Part shown: piece by piece, positions 6,083 through 6,753 of the stretch
How positions within the stretch are numbered: position 1 is the stretch's first letter
How the letters are laid out: each line of letters begins with the position of its first letter
NCBI GenBank assembly: GCA_036260665.1
Contig: DATAMF010000548.1
Span: forward strand, 1-6,753
DNA: 6,753 nucleotides
Origin: DATAMF01 sp036260665
GTDB taxonomy: Bacteria > Chloroflexota > Anaerolineae > Aggregatilineales > Aggregatilineaceae
Reading direction: 5' to 3'
The notes under the pieces: generated by a model
The model's input: the letters and a program-made list of their open reading frames with translations, nothing else
What the model was told of the DNA's origin: nothing
Database searches by the model: none
Program-made: the position numbers and the translations under genes

Positions 6083-6121
6083 ATAAACCATCCTGTCTTG
6101 GTGAATAACGATGTTTCCCCA

Positions 6122-6150
6122 AGTGTAGAATCATCCTGGCACCAATTCAA
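6122..6150 (-). promoter_or_regulatory. promoter of the hydrolase/second-esterase unit
   Basis: On the minus strand TTGAAT (6145-6150) and TACACT (6122-6127) are separated by exactly 17 bp; each hexamer matches its consensus at 4 of 6 bases. Transcription would start near 6115, about 33 nt before the chosen ATG. The spacing is ideal but the match is modest. Confidence 0.4.
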
Positions 6151-6242
6151 ATAAGGGCTTTTGTTTTTAGATCAGCAGGCGCATACCAGCCAACCTTCCA
6201 ATATGATGGTCGTCCCGCCATTTTGGGGCAGATCGACAAGCG

Positions 6243-6283
6243 CGCGTGGGGACGTATGACGCTACGTCCCCTGGATTGACGCG
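6243..6283 (-). terminator. strong hairpin after the MFS gene, no T tract
   Basis: A perfect 9-bp stem, GGGGACGTA (6248-6256) with TACGTCCCC (6263-6271), has a 6-nt loop. It is extended by an outer CGCGT/ACGCG pairing (6243-6247 with 6279-6283) across a 7-nt bulge. It begins right after the MFS stop codon. No T run follows on the minus strand, so it may be a Rho-independent-like pause, an mRNA 3' stabiliser, or part of a Rho-dependent end. The rest of the 193-bp gap (6092-6284) holds only the hydrolase promoter. Confidence 0.45.
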
Positions 6284-6284
6284 T

Positions 6285-6716
6285 TTAATCTCCTTCCCCG
6301 GCTAAGGTGGGCACAGCAATCTGAACAGCGGTGTTATCGCGGCGCAGCGCGCGCCCCAGCAGGAGCAGCACGGGCGAGAAGATCAGACTGGTGACGACGA
6401 GCGCCAAACGTAACGATCCAGCGGTGCCGATTGCGCCGACCACCGGACCACCCGCGATCTGGCCGATGGCGTTGGTCTGGCTGGACAGCGAAAAGACGGT
6501 GGCGCGCACGCTCGAATCGATCTGCGGGTTGCTCCAGGCCATGAGGATCGGATAGGTGATGCCGCGCAGCATTTGAGTCAGCAGGAAGGCGGTAATCACC
6601 ATCCAGAAGTTGGCCCCCAGCGCGAAAACCAACATCCCGACGATGGTAAGGGCATGGATGATCACCATCGCCACCATCAGCAGCAGCATTATCAGACCAA
6701 GTCGCCACATAGTCAC
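6285..6716 (-). CDS. MFS transporter C-terminal fragment fused in frame to a duplicated esterase signal peptide
   Basis: The open frame encodes 143 residues. Residues 1-19 are identical to the second esterase signal peptide and come from the 94-bp repeat. Residues 20-143 (6285-6659) are the end of a major facilitator superfamily transporter. Hydrophobic helices lie at about 21-38, 39-60 and 100-125. The loop between them, S-S-V-R-A-T-V-F-S-L then N-A-I-G-Q-I-A-G-G-P-V-V-G-A-I-G, is typical of the tenth and eleventh helices of drug/H+ antiporter-type MFS proteins. A full MFS protein has about 400 residues and 12 helices, so roughly two thirds is missing, and what remains could not transport alone. 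The join falls exactly on a codon boundary and keeps the reading frame. I regard the MFS part as real, and the fused start as probably an assembly or amplification chimera, though a genuine rearrangement is possible. Confidence 0.6.
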   Translation of the reverse strand: MTMWRLGLIMLLLMVAMVIIHALTIVGMLVFALGANFWMVITAFLLTQMLRGITYPILMAWSNPQIDSSVRATVFSLSSQTNAIGQIAGGPVVGAIGTAGSLRLALVVTSLIFSPVLLLLGRALRRDNTAVQIAVPTLAGEGD

Positions 6717-6753
6717 CTATCCCGGTTGATTGAAAGACATGTGTCCATTTATA
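6660..6753. repeat. 94-bp exact direct repeat, copy 2 (at window end)
   Basis: This is identical to 5142-5235 and runs to the last base of the window, so the true length may be greater. Its inner edge breaks off inside the MFS reading frame. Perfect identity between copies in otherwise diverged surroundings implies a very recent event or an artefact. Confidence 0.95.

Noticed and set aside
6334..6708. An alternative minus-strand frame of 124 codons over the MFS fragment
   Set aside because: The overlapping frame encodes recognisable MFS helices, and this one is a charged string with no family resemblance.
1..6753. CRISPR array, tRNA or rRNA genes, insertion sequence
   Set aside because: No regularly spaced palindromic repeats, cloverleaf-like segments, rRNA sequence, transposase or terminal inverted repeats were seen. 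The only long repeat is the 94-bp direct pair.

Overview
This is a bacterial window that looks like a complete short contig, because genes are cut at both ends. Its secreted proteins carry ordinary Sec signal peptides, one protein has a classical lipobox, and the DNA is moderately GC-rich with a few GTG starts. The lipoprotein style (a C-G-G-G start), the tandem PHB-depolymerase-type esterases and the VapBC style would fit an environmental Chloroflexota (Anaerolineae-like) genome. That assignment is an impression from protein style and is not proven by any marker here.

Layout. Bases 1-323 (minus strand) hold a toxin-antitoxin pair: a small antitoxin whose stop overlaps the start of a PIN-domain (VapC-type) toxin that runs off the left end. 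Bases 457-2872 (minus) hold a two-gene unit: a secreted protein with two PHB-depolymerase/feruloyl-esterase-like domains, followed with an 8-bp overlap by a class I SAM-dependent methyltransferase. Bases 2873-3006 are a divergent control region with TATAAT elements on both strands and three perfectly phased 11-bp direct repeats between them. Bases 3007-3378 (plus) encode a small lysine-rich lipoprotein, which ends at a bidirectional hairpin terminator. Bases 3438-5198 (minus) encode a second two-domain secreted esterase, paralogous to the first. It is preceded by a cytoplasmic alpha/beta hydrolase (5249-6082, minus) only about 50 bp upstream, probably in the same transcript. Bases 6285-6753 contain the C-terminal third of an MFS transporter, joined in frame to an exact 94-bp copy of the 5' end of the second esterase.

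How the parts may work together. The core is two secreted tandem-domain esterases bracketing a lipoprotein. In both esterases the second domain keeps a full Ser-Asp-His triad, while the first domain has Ala in place of the nucleophile serine; one of them has also lost the first-domain His. The first domain therefore looks like a conserved non-catalytic module, perhaps for substrate binding. The 11-bp repeats suggest that the first esterase operon and the lipoprotein are co-controlled by an OmpR/PhoB-type regulator. The MFS/esterase fusion at the right end is most simply explained as an assembly or amplification chimera, and should be verified before any biological reading.
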